From a bacterium (lineage in GTDB: Bacteria > Chloroflexota > Dormibacteria > Aeolococcales > Bog-877), in NCBI GenBank assembly GCA_021795235.1, contig JAJYPP010000004.1, forward strand, positions 1-64,000: a DNA stretch of 64,000 nt, given 5' to 3'. The notes under the pieces were generated by a model. That model searched no databases, was not told where the DNA came from, and worked only from the letters and a program-made list of their open reading frames with translations. The position numbers and the translations under genes were made by a program. How positions within the stretch are numbered: position 1 is the first letter of the stretch; each line of letters opens with the position of its first letter. This document shows positions 6,876-16,464 of this stretch, in pieces.

Positions 6876-8216
6876 TTAGCGGCAGTACCCGTCCGCCACC
6901 TCCAGCGCTTCGTCGATCCGCTCCAGGCCGGAGCGCAGCTCCTCCTCGGATATCACCAGGGGGGGCGCGACATGGAGACGGTTGAAGTGGGTGAACGGCC
7001 AGACCCCAAGCTCATGGCACCTGCTGGAGAGCGCCGCCATGGGCTGATTGCTGGGCCCGGAGGCGTTGAACGGCACCAGCATCTCTTTGGTCTTCCGATC
7101 GCGGACCAGCTCGATGGCCCACATCAAACCTCGGCCGCGCACCTCACCGACACAGGCGTGGGTCTCCGCGATCGCGTCCAGGGCAGGACGGACTACCCGC
7201 TCGCCGAGATCCCGAACGTGGGCCAGCAGCCCCGACTCCTCGAAGACCTTGATGCTGGCCACCCCGACCGCGCAGGCCAGGGGATGGCCCGAGTAGGTCA
7301 GGCCGCCGGGATACGGCCGATCCATGAAGGACTCCCTCACCCGCTCCGAGACCACCACTCCTCCCAGCGGAACATAGCCAGAGTTCACCCCCTTGGCGAA
7401 GGTGATCAGGTCGGGGGTGACACCCCAGGCGTTGACCGCAAACCACTCCCCGATGCGTCCGAACCCGACCATCACCTCGTCGCAGATGAGCGCGATCCCG
7501 AACTCGTCGCAGAGCGCCCTGACCCCGGGCAGGTAGCCCTCCGGCGGCAGCAATACCCCGTTGGTGCCGACCACCGTCTCCAGCAGGATCGCCGCCACCG
7601 TGTGTGGTCCCTCGAACTGCAGCACCTGACGCAGATGCTCCAGGGCGAACCGGCTCTCCTCCTCCTCGCTGGAGGCGTGGAACGCCGAGCGGTACAGGTA
7701 GGGCCCCAGGAAGTGGACCATGCCGGGCATCCCCGGCTCACTCCCCCAACGCCGGGGGTCCCCGGTCGCCGTGATCGAGGCGGCGGTCGCCCCGTGATAG
7801 CTGCGGTACGCGCTCAACACCTTTGAGCGACCGGTGTGCAGGCGGGCCATCCGGATGGCATGCTCATTGGCCTCGGTGCCACCGTTGGTGAAGAAGACAT
7901 GGTTGAGGTCGCCCGGGGCCCGCTCCGCGATCAGCCGCGCCAGCTCACCGCGGGCCGCATTGGCGAAGGACGGGCCCACCGTGCAGAGCCGGTCCGCCTG
8001 CTCCTTGATGGCCGCCACCAGGGCCGGATGCTGGTGGCCAAGATTGGTGAACACCAGCTGCGAGGCGAAGTCCAAATAGCGATTGCCCTGATAGTCCCAG
8101 AAGTAAGATCCCTGACCTCCTGCCACCGGCATGGAGTTGAGGTTGCGCTGCGCCGACCACGAGTGGAAGACGTGACTCTCATCGTCCTCCCGCACCACGG
8201 CCTCGGTGATCTCCAT
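6876..8216 (-). CDS. Class III (omega-amino acid) aminotransferase
   Basis: This is a PLP-dependent fold-type I transaminase of the omega-amino-acid:pyruvate group, 446 aa. Visible motifs are FTNGGTEANEHAIRMAR (phosphate-binding), YRSYHGATAASITATGDPR, the cofactor Asp in ALICDEVMVGFGRIGEW, and the PLP lysine in DLITFAKGVNSGYVPLGG (~272). The start ATG 8216 overlaps the aldehyde dehydrogenase stop by one base (TGATG) and has a GAGGACCAGG site upstream, so translation is probably coupled. With its partner it could convert beta-alanine or 3-aminoisobutyrate to a semialdehyde that the MmsA-type enzyme oxidises. The exact amino donor is inferred, not shown. Confidence 0.88.
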   Translation of the reverse strand: MEITEAVVREDDESHVFHSWSAQRNLNSMPVAGGQGSYFWDYQGNRYLDFASQLVFTNLGHQHPALVAAIKEQADRLCTVGPSFANAARGELARLIAERAPGDLNHVFFTNGGTEANEHAIRMARLHTGRSKVLSAYRSYHGATAASITATGDPRRWGSEPGMPGMVHFLGPYLYRSAFHASSEEEESRFALEHLRQVLQFEGPHTVAAILLETVVGTNGVLLPPEGYLPGVRALCDEFGIALICDEVMVGFGRIGEWFAVNAWGVTPDLITFAKGVNSGYVPLGGVVVSERVRESFMDRPYPGGLTYSGHPLACAVGVASIKVFEESGLLAHVRDLGERVVRPALDAIAETHACVGEVRGRGLMWAIELVRDRKTKEMLVPFNASGPSNQPMAALSSRCHELGVWPFTHFNRLHVAPPLVISEEELRSGLERIDEALEVADGYCR

Positions 8217-9760
8217 CACCTGGTCCTCGGAAAGCCGAGGTCGACCTGGCTCTGGCTGGGATCTGGCCATCTGCTGGTCACCACCTTGGTGCGGGTGTAG
8301 AAGTGAATCCCCTCCGGTCCGTAGATATGGCTGTCCCCGAACAGGGACTGCTTCCACCCTCCGAAGGAGTAGAACCCGACCGGTACCGGGATGGGCACGT
8401 TCACCCCGACCATGCCCGCCTCGACGTCGCGGGAGAACAGCCGGGCGGCGCCGCCATCCCTGGTGAAGATGGCGACCCCGTTGCCATAGGCGTTGGAGTT
8501 GACCACGTCCAGCGCCTGCTGGTAGGTGGCCACCCGCACCACCCCCAGAACCGGCCCGAAGATCTCATCCTCGTAGACCCGCATGCCGGGCTCGACCCCA
8601 TCGAGCAGCGAGGCTCCCAGGAAGAAGCCGGAGTGGGAGAACTCCCGCCGGCGCCCATCCACCACCACCCGCGCCCCCTCCTGCTCGCCGAGGCCAACGT
8701 AGGAGGCCACCCGATCCCGGTGCTGACCGGTGACCAAGGGACCCATCTCCGAGCGAGGGTCGCTCCCGGGCCCGATCCTCAGCTTTTCGATCCGCTTGGC
8801 GATCGCCTCCACCAGGGGATCGGCGACCTGGCCCACGGCCACCACCACCGAGATCGCCATGCAGCGCTCTCCGGCCGAGCCGTAGGCGGCCGAGACCGCG
8901 GCATCCGCGGTCAGGTCGAGGTCGGCGTCCGGCAGCACCACCATGTGGTTCTTGGCACCGCCCAGCGCCTGCACCCGCTTGCCGGCGGCTGCCGCTCGGG
9001 AGTAGATGGAGCGGGCGACCGGGGTGGACCCCACGAAGCTGATCGAGGCCACGTCGGGATGGTCCAGGATCCGCTCGACCGTCGACTGGTCCCCCTGGAT
9101 GACGTTGAGGACTCCTGGAGGCAGGCCCGCCTCCAGGAACATCTCCGCCACCAGCACCGAGGCGGAGGGGTCCTTCTCGCTGGGCTTGAGCAGAAACGCG
9201 TTGCCACAGGCGATCGCGTTGGTCAACATCCAGAGCGGCACCATCGCCGGGAAGTTGAACGGGGTTATCCCCGCCGCCACGCCCACCGGGTGCCGCTGCT
9301 CGTGGACATCCACGCCGGTGGCGGCGTCCAGGCTGTGCCCCCCCTTGAGCAGCTGGGGCAGGCCGCAGGCGAACTCGACGTTCTCGATCCCCCGCGCCAC
9401 CTCCCCCAGGGCGTCGGACGCAACCTTGCCGTGCTCGGCGGTGATGGCCCGGGCAACCTCCTCCCGGCGGCGCACCAGGATCTCTCTGAAGCTGAACAGC
9501 ACCTCCGCACGCCTGGACAGGCTGGTCCTCCCCCACCCCCGCTGCGCCACCACGCAGGACTCCACCGCCTCATCGACCTCCGCCGCCGAGGCGAACGGGA
9601 CCTCCTTGGTCACGACCCCCACCGCCGGGTCGTAAACCGGGCCCCTGCGGTCGGAGCTGCCGGGCGCAACCCTGCCGGACACGACATTGGGGATGAGCGG
9701 CAACTCCTGGTGGACCCTCGGCTCACCGGTCGTCGCCAACGGCGTGGCTGTCTTCGTCAT
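8216..9760 (-). CDS. mmsA: Methylmalonate-semialdehyde dehydrogenase (acylating), MmsA family
   Basis: MmsA-type enzymes oxidise malonate or methylmalonate semialdehyde to acetyl- or propionyl-CoA with NAD+ and CoA. This 514-aa protein carries the MmsA hallmarks: AAGITPFNFPAMVPLWM, the cofactor segment ISFVGSTPVARSIYSRAAA, and the catalytic Cys in AGERCMAIS (~299). C-terminal VNVPIPVPVGFYSFGGWKQS and FYTRTKVVTSRW match this subfamily. ATG 9760 is preceded by AGGAGG at a good distance. It is the first gene of a two-gene unit with the aminotransferase and is divergent from a PucR regulator across 227 bp, which suggests control by that regulator. Confidence 0.9.
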   Translation of the reverse strand: MTKTATPLATTGEPRVHQELPLIPNVVSGRVAPGSSDRRGPVYDPAVGVVTKEVPFASAAEVDEAVESCVVAQRGWGRTSLSRRAEVLFSFREILVRRREEVARAITAEHGKVASDALGEVARGIENVEFACGLPQLLKGGHSLDAATGVDVHEQRHPVGVAAGITPFNFPAMVPLWMLTNAIACGNAFLLKPSEKDPSASVLVAEMFLEAGLPPGVLNVIQGDQSTVERILDHPDVASISFVGSTPVARSIYSRAAAAGKRVQALGGAKNHMVVLPDADLDLTADAAVSAAYGSAGERCMAISVVVAVGQVADPLVEAIAKRIEKLRIGPGSDPRSEMGPLVTGQHRDRVASYVGLGEQEGARVVVDGRRREFSHSGFFLGASLLDGVEPGMRVYEDEIFGPVLGVVRVATYQQALDVVNSNAYGNGVAIFTRDGGAARLFSRDVEAGMVGVNVPIPVPVGFYSFGGWKQSLFGDSHIYGPEGIHFYTRTKVVTSRWPDPSQSQVDLGFPRTR

Positions 9761-9987
9761 GGTCCTGGACCTCCTCTGCCACCAGAGTGGCGTGCTCCTA
9801 GAAGCCCGGTGGGGCCCCGTCCGCACCTCAGATCCTCCCAACCAACGCGCTCTGAGTCAATACCCGCGGTGTAAACTGCGTGAGCTATTCCATTACTAGG
9901 TGTAAGCCAGCTCGTACCGCTCTGGCCTTGGACACGTGGCCGCCGGCGCGGCGGTCGGCCCCCAGTGAGCGGGAGTTCCTGACCGCA

Positions 9988-11610
9988 ATGGCACTGCCCA
10001 GGGTGGTCGACATCCTCTCGCTCCCGGAATTGGTGGCGGGCAGCCCCAGGGTGGTGGCCGGGCGGACCGGCCTCGACCGCGAAGTCCGATGGGTCCACGT
10101 TAGTGAGCTTGGCGATATCGCCCACCTGCTGAGCGGCGGTGAGCTCCTGCTCAGCACCGGGATCGCCCTGGATACCGCCGCCGGCGCTCTGGCCGAGTTC
10201 GTCGAGAGCCTGGACCGGGTCCAGGCGGCGGGTCTGGTGTTGGAGAGAGGCCGAAGATTCGCCCGGGTGCCTCCCGCCATGGTGAGGGCCGCAGATCGGG
10301 TCGGCCTGCCCCTCATCCTCCTGCAGCGCGAGGTGAAGTTCGTGGCCGTGACCGAGCAGGCGCACAGCTTCATCATCGACTCCCAGATTCAAGAGCTGCG
10401 AGCCCGGCAGGAGATCGACCAGATCTTCACCGAGCTGGCTGTGGAGGGGGCCTCCGCCGACGACATCGTCGGGCACGCCGCCCGGATGACCTCGCACCCC
10501 GTTCTGCTGGTGGGCCGCAGCCGCCAGGTCCTGGCCATCCACACCGGGGCCCAGAGCCCGGAATCCGTCCTCAGCTCCTGGCGCGCCGTCGCCAACACCG
10601 CGTCGGTGGCCGGCCGCGGCCACTTCATCGCCGGCTCCCCATCCTGGCTGGTGACCGCGGTCGGCGCCCGCGGCGACACCTGGGGCCTTCTGGCGATGAT
10701 GGTGCCCGGGGATCAACCGTCAGACCGATCCCGGACGGTCCTCGACCGCGCGGCGGTCGGGCTGGCGCTCAACCGTCTGGCCGAGCGCGATCGGGAGACC
10801 CTGGAGATGCAGTCCCAAAGGCTGTTCCTGGCCGACCTGCTGTCCGGCAGCGAGACCTCCAGGGCCCTTACCGCCAGGGCGGAGGCGCTGGGGCTGCGCC
10901 AGGCCGGACGCACATTGGTGGCTGGCTGCCTGCGCCCGCGAGGGGCGGGCCCACGCCCGTCGAGCCTCCGGGACGAAGCCCGGGTCAGAGACCTGGCCCA
11001 TCTGGTCGCCGCCGCGGCGCGCCAGGTGAGGATCGATTGCCTGGCGGGGGTCACGTCGCAGAACACGGTGGGCCTGGTGCTCAGCCTGCCCCAGCGGCCC
11101 TCACAGAGCGCCCACCTCACCGTCCTGGCGGAGACGATCCACCAGGCCCTCAAGGCCAACGGCACCGGGGACGCCGTCCTGGCCTTCGGATCGGAGGTGG
11201 CGGAGCTGCGGGAGGTGCGCCGATCCCTGGCGGAGGCGGAGCAGGTCCTGGACTCCCTTCGCGATCCCCAGCCCAAACCCTTCTATCAACTGCCGGACAT
11301 CCGCCTCAGAGGGTTGCTGCACCTGCTTCGGGACGACGAGCGGCTACAAATGTTCTGCGAGCGCGAGCTGGGTCCCTTGCTGGCACTCGACGGGGGCCAA
11401 GGAGCGCTGCTCGCGGCTCTGCGGGCGTTCCTGGACCAGGCTGGCAACAAGGCCCGAGCGGCGTCCGCCCTGGGGCTGAGCCGGCCCACCATCTACTCCC
11501 GGCTAGCTAGTGTCGAGGGCCTGCTGGGAGTAGACCTCGACTCCAGTGAGTCGCGGCTCTCCCTACAGGTTGCCCTGCTCGGCTTGGAGGAGGCTCGGAG
11601 GCCGAGCTGA
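9988..11610 (+). CDS. PucR-family transcriptional regulator
   Basis: PucR-type activators control purine, amino-acid and GABA catabolism genes. This 540-aa protein has the N-terminal PucR ligand domain beginning VVDILSLPELVAG, with ELGDIAHLLSGGELLLSTGI. A central GGDEF-like/CdaR region is followed by a C-terminal PucR helix-turn-helix: LRAFLDQAGNKARAASAL, then GLSRPTIYSRLASVEGLLG. That tail is diagnostic. The ATG at 9988 was chosen as the first start that leaves the PucR domain at the N-terminus, because longer readings add basic, low-quality sequence. Its divergent placement next to the MmsA/aminotransferase pair suggests it activates them. The inducer is not visible. Confidence 0.85.
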   Translation: MALPRVVDILSLPELVAGSPRVVAGRTGLDREVRWVHVSELGDIAHLLSGGELLLSTGIALDTAAGALAEFVESLDRVQAAGLVLERGRRFARVPPAMVRAADRVGLPLILLQREVKFVAVTEQAHSFIIDSQIQELRARQEIDQIFTELAVEGASADDIVGHAARMTSHPVLLVGRSRQVLAIHTGAQSPESVLSSWRAVANTASVAGRGHFIAGSPSWLVTAVGARGDTWGLLAMMVPGDQPSDRSRTVLDRAAVGLALNRLAERDRETLEMQSQRLFLADLLSGSETSRALTARAEALGLRQAGRTLVAGCLRPRGAGPRPSSLRDEARVRDLAHLVAAAARQVRIDCLAGVTSQNTVGLVLSLPQRPSQSAHLTVLAETIHQALKANGTGDAVLAFGSEVAELREVRRSLAEAEQVLDSLRDPQPKPFYQLPDIRLRGLLHLLRDDERLQMFCERELGPLLALDGGQGALLAALRAFLDQAGNKARAASALGLSRPTIYSRLASVEGLLGVDLDSSESRLSLQVALLGLEEARRPS

Positions 11611-11810
11611 GCATCCGCCCCCGGAACCGCAGCTATCCCTGATGGCCGCGGCAGCCACTACACGACGTGCTGGCTGGCTCGTGGCTGAGATCCGAGGTCG
11701 GGATCTCCTTGCCACAGGCATCGCGCCACCTCCGCGGCCAAACCTCCGATCAATGCCAACATTCTGAGGGCCCAGCCCCGGCGGTGCCCGGGTCTACCGC
11801 GGCCACGGCC

Positions 11811-13583
11811 TCAGCGGCCGGCCGCGTAGGCCTGCCCCTGGCGAGGGTCCGCCCCGGCTCTGAGCTGGCCGTCCAGACCCTGCTCGACCGCGCAGAGCCG
11901 CCCCAGCGACCACTCCGGGTGCAGCTTGACGTCGTGCCCCCGGCGCCTCAGGTCCTCGACCACCTCCCTGGCAAAACGACCCTCGAGGTGCACCTCCCGG
12001 AGCCCGGCGGCTCGAGGGTAGAACGAGCTGTGGAAGTGGGTCGAGTGGAAGGTTGGCGTCTCTATCGCCGTCTGCAGGTCCAGGCCGTGATGCAGGTGGC
12101 GCAGGAAGAACACCAATGACCACTGGTCCTGCTGGTCTCCGCCGGGGGTGCCGCAGGCCAGCCACGGCCTGCCGTCGCGCAAGACCAGGGTCGGGGTCAG
12201 AGTCGTGCGGGGGCGGTGCCCTCCTCGCAGGGAGCTCGCCAGTCCCTCCTCCAGCCAGAACATCTGGGAGCGGGTCGAGAGGGGGAACCCCAACCCGGGG
12301 ATCACCGGCGACCCGTGCAGCCAGCCACCGCTGGGGGTGGCGGAGACCATGTTGCCCTCCCGGTCCACGACGTCCAAGTGGCAGGTGTCCTTGCCCACCG
12401 GGTCCGGCGGCAGACCGGCCGCCTGCTCCATCCCCTGGGTCAGCGCGCGCAACTCGGGGCTGGGAAGCCGAGGCTCCCGGCCATCCGGGCTGCCGGGACG
12501 CATCTCGGATGATGCCTCCTCGCCCACCAGCCGCCGCCGCTCGGCGGCGTATTCCCGACTGATCAGAGTGGCGATCGGCACCTCGACGGCCCGGGGATCG
12601 CCGTAGTACGCCTCCCGGTCGGCGAAGGCCAGCTTGGCACACTCGGTGACCAGGTGCACGAAGTCGGCGGAGTCGGGCGCCAGCGAGCCCAGGTCGTACC
12701 CCGCCAGCAGCTGCAACTGCTGCAGGAACACGGGCCCCTGCCCCCACGGCCCGGTCTTGTGGACCCTGACTCCCTGGTAGTCGACGAAGAGCGGGCTCTC
12801 GAAGGACGACTGCCAAGACGCCAGATCGGCGCCCTCCAGAAATCCCGGGTGGGCAACCCCGGTCTCGTCCCAGAGCTCAGCTCCCGGGACAAAGCGGTCG
12901 ACGGCCTCGGCCACCACCCCCTCGTAGAAGGCGCGTCTGGCGCCCTCGATCTGCTGATCGCGGCCGCTGCCGGCGGACTCCGCACTGGCGAGGATCCCCT
13001 CGTAGACCGCGGCCAGTTGGAGATTCTGGAAACGGGTGCCGGCTCCCGGCGCCCGTCCCTGGCGGAGAAACACCTCCCCCGAACTCGGCCAGTGATCGGT
13101 GAACCGGGCCTCGCAATTCACGATCGCCTGATGGACCGCCGGTAGAATCGGCACCCCGTGGCGGGCGTAGTGGATGACCGGCTCCATCACCTCCCGCAGG
13201 CTGAGTCTCCCGTAGCGCTTCAGCATCAGCATCCAGGCAGAGAAGGCGCCCGGCACGTTGGCCGCCAGCAGGCCCGTGCCTGGGATCAGGGGGACCCCCA
13301 GCTGGCGGAAGCGCTCGATGCTGGCGGCCCGGGGTGCGGGGCCCTGTCCATCCACCACCACCACCTTCGCCAAGCCAGCGTCGTACAGGATGATGGGAAC
13401 CTCGCCTCCCGGCCCGTTGAGATGCGGCTCGACCACCTGCAGGACCAGGCCGGTGGCGGCCGCCGCGTCGAAGGCATTGCCTCCCCGCTCCAGCATCGCC
13501 ATCCCGCTGGCCGCCGCCAGCCAGTCCGAGGCCGCCACCATGCCGAAGCTCCCCACCAACTGGGGACGGGTGGGTGAGATCAT
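11811..13583 (-). CDS. ggt: Gamma-glutamyltransferase family protein
   Basis: This is an Ntn-hydrolase of the gamma-glutamyltransferase group, 590 aa, which should cleave itself into two subunits. The small subunit would begin at the Thr of GKDTCHLDVVDREGNMVSAT (~399). The N-terminal half shows MVAASDWLAAASGMAMLERG with GGNAFDAAAA and a GPGGE loop. No signal peptide is evident, so it is probably cytosolic. The start overlaps the upstream ABC ATPase stop (ATGA). It is the last gene of a peptide-importer operon, so it may hydrolyse imported gamma-glutamyl peptides such as glutathione. The substrate is inferred from context. It resembles the YwrD/GGT-like branch more than classical periplasmic Ggt. 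Confidence 0.85.
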   Translation of the reverse strand: MISPTRPQLVGSFGMVAASDWLAAASGMAMLERGGNAFDAAAATGLVLQVVEPHLNGPGGEVPIILYDAGLAKVVVVDGQGPAPRAASIERFRQLGVPLIPGTGLLAANVPGAFSAWMLMLKRYGRLSLREVMEPVIHYARHGVPILPAVHQAIVNCEARFTDHWPSSGEVFLRQGRAPGAGTRFQNLQLAAVYEGILASAESAGSGRDQQIEGARRAFYEGVVAEAVDRFVPGAELWDETGVAHPGFLEGADLASWQSSFESPLFVDYQGVRVHKTGPWGQGPVFLQQLQLLAGYDLGSLAPDSADFVHLVTECAKLAFADREAYYGDPRAVEVPIATLISREYAAERRRLVGEEASSEMRPGSPDGREPRLPSPELRALTQGMEQAAGLPPDPVGKDTCHLDVVDREGNMVSATPSGGWLHGSPVIPGLGFPLSTRSQMFWLEEGLASSLRGGHRPRTTLTPTLVLRDGRPWLACGTPGGDQQDQWSLVFFLRHLHHGLDLQTAIETPTFHSTHFHSSFYPRAAGLREVHLEGRFAREVVEDLRRRGHDVKLHPEWSLGRLCAVEQGLDGQLRAGADPRQGQAYAAGR

Positions 13584-14578
13584 GAGCGGGAAACCTCCAA
13601 TTGCTGTTGCTCTGCGATCCGGTGGCAGCGGACCAGATGGCCACTGGCGGAGACGGCGGTGGATCCGGGAGACTCGGCGCTGCAACGGGCATCGGCCAGC
13701 GGGCAGCGCGGGTTGAGGCTACAGCCTGGCGGAGGCTCGATCGCACTCGGTGGCTCCCCCGGCATGATGGAGCGCTCGCGCGTGCGCTGTTGCACCGGGT
13801 CGGCCAGCGGGGCCGCCCCCAGCAGGGACCGGCTGTAGGGATGGAGGGCCTCCCCGAAGACCTCGTCCCTCGTGCCCACCTCCACGATCTCGCCCAGGTA
13901 CATGACCGCCACCCGATCGCAGAGGAACTCCGCGACCGAGAGGTCATGGGTGATGAACAGACAGGAGAAGCCCATGGTCCGCTGGAGCTCCACCAGGAGG
14001 TTGAGGATTCCCGCCCTGACCGAGACATCCAGGGCCGAGACCGGCTCGTCGGCGATCAACAGCCGCGGCTCCAGCACCAGCGCCCGGGCCAGGCCCACCC
14101 GCTGCCGCTGACCGCCCGACAGCTCGTTGGGATAGCGGTCCAGCACCTGCCGCGAGAGACCCACCCGCTCCACGGTCCTGGCCACCAGGGTCTGGGCGTC
14201 CTGACGGGAGTGTCGGCCGTGGGCTCGCAAAGGCTCAGCCACGACCTGCGAGACCGTCATCCGCGGGTCCAGCGACGAGTAGGGATCCTGGAAGACCATC
14301 TGGATCTGGCTGCGAATGGGGCGGAGTTCGCGCGCGGACATGGTGGTGATCTCGCGTCCCATGAAGTGGATCGCGCCCGAGGTGGGTTGCAGCAGCCGTA
14401 CCACGCACTTGCCCACGGTGGTCTTTCCCGACCCGGTCTCGCCAACCAGGCCTAGGATCTCGCCCGGGGCAACCTCCAGGCTGACATCGCGGACCGCCTG
14501 CACCCGCCGGCCCCCGGAATTGCGCGGTGCACGGAACTCCATACGCAGCGACCTCACCTCCAAGAGCGGCTCAGTCAA
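13580..14578 (-). CDS. dppF: Peptide ABC transporter ATP-binding protein (OppF/DppF type)
   Basis: One of two ATPases of the peptide importer, 332 aa. It has Walker A GLVGETGSGKTTVGK, signature LSGGQRQRVGLARAL and Walker B LLIADEPVSALD. The C-terminal oligopeptide/dipeptide extension carries the cysteines typical of OppF/DppF (GCSLNPRCPLADARC and a final C in VRCHR). The gene overlaps both neighbours by 4 nt: its start with the OppD-type gene stop, and its stop with the gamma-glutamyltransferase start. Length and motif spacing are normal. Confidence 0.92.
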   Translation of the reverse strand: MTEPLLEVRSLRMEFRAPRNSGGRRVQAVRDVSLEVAPGEILGLVGETGSGKTTVGKCVVRLLQPTSGAIHFMGREITTMSARELRPIRSQIQMVFQDPYSSLDPRMTVSQVVAEPLRAHGRHSRQDAQTLVARTVERVGLSRQVLDRYPNELSGGQRQRVGLARALVLEPRLLIADEPVSALDVSVRAGILNLLVELQRTMGFSCLFITHDLSVAEFLCDRVAVMYLGEIVEVGTRDEVFGEALHPYSRSLLGAAPLADPVQQRTRERSIMPGEPPSAIEPPPGCSLNPRCPLADARCSAESPGSTAVSASGHLVRCHRIAEQQQLEVSRS

Positions 14579-15573
14579 GCGGAGGCACCGGCGAGGGCTG
14601 GCGGCTCGGGATGAAAGCAGGCGACCGAGTGGTCGGGCTCGCAGGCGTCCAATGTGGGGTGCTGCCTGGAGCAGTCGTCCTGACTTCTCGGGCAGCGCGG
14701 GGCGAAGGCGCAGGCGCTGGGCAGTTCGCGCAGGACCGGCACCAGACCGGGGATCTCGGTGAGCCGCTCCTGGGCATCCCCTGCCCGCCGCCCGCGCCGG
14801 GGCAGCGCCCGCAGCAGCCCGGCGGTGTAGGGATGGCGAGGCTGGGCGAAGAGACGATGCACCAGGGCATCCTCCACCTTGCTGCCGGCATACATGACCG
14901 CCACCCGATCGGCCAGATCCGCCACCACCCCCAGGTCATGGGTGATCAGCAGGATGGACATCCCCAGCCGCTCCCGCAGGTCGCGGACTATGTCGAGGAT
15001 CTGAGCCTGGGTGGTGACATCCAAGGCGGTGGTCGGCTCGTCCAGGATCAGAAGCTTGGGGTCGCAGGCCAGCGCCATGGCGATCATCGCGCGCTGGCGC
15101 ATTCCGCCCGACAGCTGATGGGGATAGGAGCGGAGCCGCTGCTCGGGGCTGCCGATCCGCACCAGGCTCAGCAGTTGGGCGGCGCGGTCGCGGGCGGCCC
15201 GGCCCCTCAGCCCCTGGTGCAGCCGCAACACCTCGCCGATCTGGTTGCCGATCGTGAACGAGGGGTTGAGCGAGGTCATCGGCTCCTGGAACACCATGGC
15301 AATGTCCCGGCCCCGAATGGCGCGCAGCTCCTTCAGGGGCAGCCGCAGCAGGTCGCGGCCCTGGAAGGTGACGCTGCCGGAGATGTGCGCATCCGGAGGG
15401 AGCAGCCGCAGCAGGGCCAGCGCGGTAACCGATTTGCCGCACCCTGACTCCCCCACCAGGGCCACCACCTCCCCCTCCTCGACCGACAGGCTCACGTCGC
15501 GAACGGCCACAACCACCCCCAGGCGGTCGGAGAGGCGAACCTCCAGGTCTCGGACGGAGATGAGCTCGGCCAT
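14575..15573 (-). CDS. dppD: Peptide ABC transporter ATP-binding protein (OppD/DppD type)
   Basis: The second ATPase of the importer, 332 aa. It has Walker [18 protein letters not shown], signature [15 protein letters not shown], Walker [17 protein letters not shown] and a switch His in [16 protein letters not shown]. The C-terminal extension has the family's cysteines ([15 protein letters not shown] and ACFHP). It starts 4 bp after the DppC-type permease stop and overlaps the DppF-type gene by 4 nt, so it lies in the middle of one transcript. Confidence 0.92.
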   Translation of the reverse strand: MAELISVRDLEVRLSDRLGVVVAVRDVSLSVEEGEVVALVGESGCGKSVTALALLRLLPPDAHISGSVTFQGRDLLRLPLKELRAIRGRDIAMVFQEPMTSLNPSFTIGNQIGEVLRLHQGLRGRAARDRAAQLLSLVRIGSPEQRLRSYPHQLSGGMRQRAMIAMALACDPKLLILDEPTTALDVTTQAQILDIVRDLRERLGMSILLITHDLGVVADLADRVAVMYAGSKVEDALVHRLFAQPRHPYTAGLLRALPRRGRRAGDAQERLTEIPGLVPVLRELPSACAFAPRCPRSQDDCSRQHPTLDACEPDHSVACFHPEPPALAGASA

Positions 15574-15576
15574 CTA

Positions 15577-16464
15577 TCAGCGCATCGAGGGATCGAAGAG
15601 ATCCCGGAGCCCGTCGCCCAACAAGTTGAAGGACAAAGTGGTGAGGAAGATGGCGACTCCCGGGAAGATGGCGATCCAGGGGTCGTTGTAGAGGTAGGTC
15701 TGGGCGTTGGCCAGCATGTTGCCCCAGGCGGGCGTGGGTGGCTGAACTCCCAGGCCCAGATAGGACAGCAGCGCCGACCCCAGGATCGCGCCCGGGATCG
15801 ACACCGACGCCTGCACCAGCAGGGGGCTCAGCATGTTGGGGAACAGGTGCCGGAATAGGATGACTCGGTCCCTGACCCCGGTCACGATCGCGGCCTGGAC
15901 AAAGTCCTGCTCTCGCAGCGCCATCGCCTCCGCCCGGGCTATGCGGATGGACCCCGGTAGCTGGGCCACACCCAGGGCGACGATGATGTTCTGCAGAGAG
16001 GGTCCGAAAATCGCCGCCAGTCCCACCGCTATCAAGAGGAAGGGGAAGGCCAGCACCACGTCGGTAATCCTCATCGCCACCATGTCTATGGCGCCTCGGT
16101 AGTAGCCGGACGCGATCCCGATCGGGACCGCGACCACCATCGCCAACATGGTTGCCAGGACCCCGACCTCAAGAGTGGACTGAGACCCATATATGAGCCG
16201 CGAGAGCTCGTCCTGCCCCAGTTGGTTGGTGCCCAGGATATGGCCGGGGCTGAAGGGACCCTCGAGCACGTGGCCGAACTGGCTCACGATCGGCGAGTAG
16301 TGGGCCAGCAACGGCGCCAGGAGAGCCACCGCCACCACCGCCACCACTCCCGCCAGGCCGATCACGGCCGGAGGGCGGCGCCGGAAGCGGCGCCACCAGC
16401 CCTGCCGGGAGGGCTGGCTGAGCACCACCGTGGGCTCGGTGCCGGGCATGGTGGCGATGGTCAT
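15577..16464 (-). CDS. dppC: Peptide ABC transporter permease (DppC type)
   Basis: An inner-membrane permease of 295 aa with an N-terminal cytoplasmic segment, a first membrane helix (IGLAGVVAVVAVALLAPLLA), the OppC_N-type linker ending HILGTNQLGQDELSRLIYG, and five further helices. The ABC-contact EAA loop reads RIARAEAMALREQDFVQAA. ATG 16464 overlaps the stop of the DppB-type gene (ATGA). Longer readings upstream lie over the DppB gene in another frame and are shadows. It is expected to pair with the DppB-type permease to form the channel. Confidence 0.92.
   Translation of the reverse strand: MTIATMPGTEPTVVLSQPSRQGWWRRFRRRPPAVIGLAGVVAVVAVALLAPLLAHYSPIVSQFGHVLEGPFSPGHILGTNQLGQDELSRLIYGSQSTLEVGVLATMLAMVVAVPIGIASGYYRGAIDMVAMRITDVVLAFPFLLIAVGLAAIFGPSLQNIIVALGVAQLPGSIRIARAEAMALREQDFVQAAIVTGVRDRVILFRHLFPNMLSPLLVQASVSIPGAILGSALLSYLGLGVQPPTPAWGNMLANAQTYLYNDPWIAIFPGVAIFLTTLSFNLLGDGLRDLFDPSMR

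Noticed and set aside
8303-9874. 523-codon open frame antisense to the aldehyde dehydrogenase
   Set aside because: The real gene on the minus strand has full MmsA motifs. This frame is rich in His, Arg, Gly and Pro without motifs.
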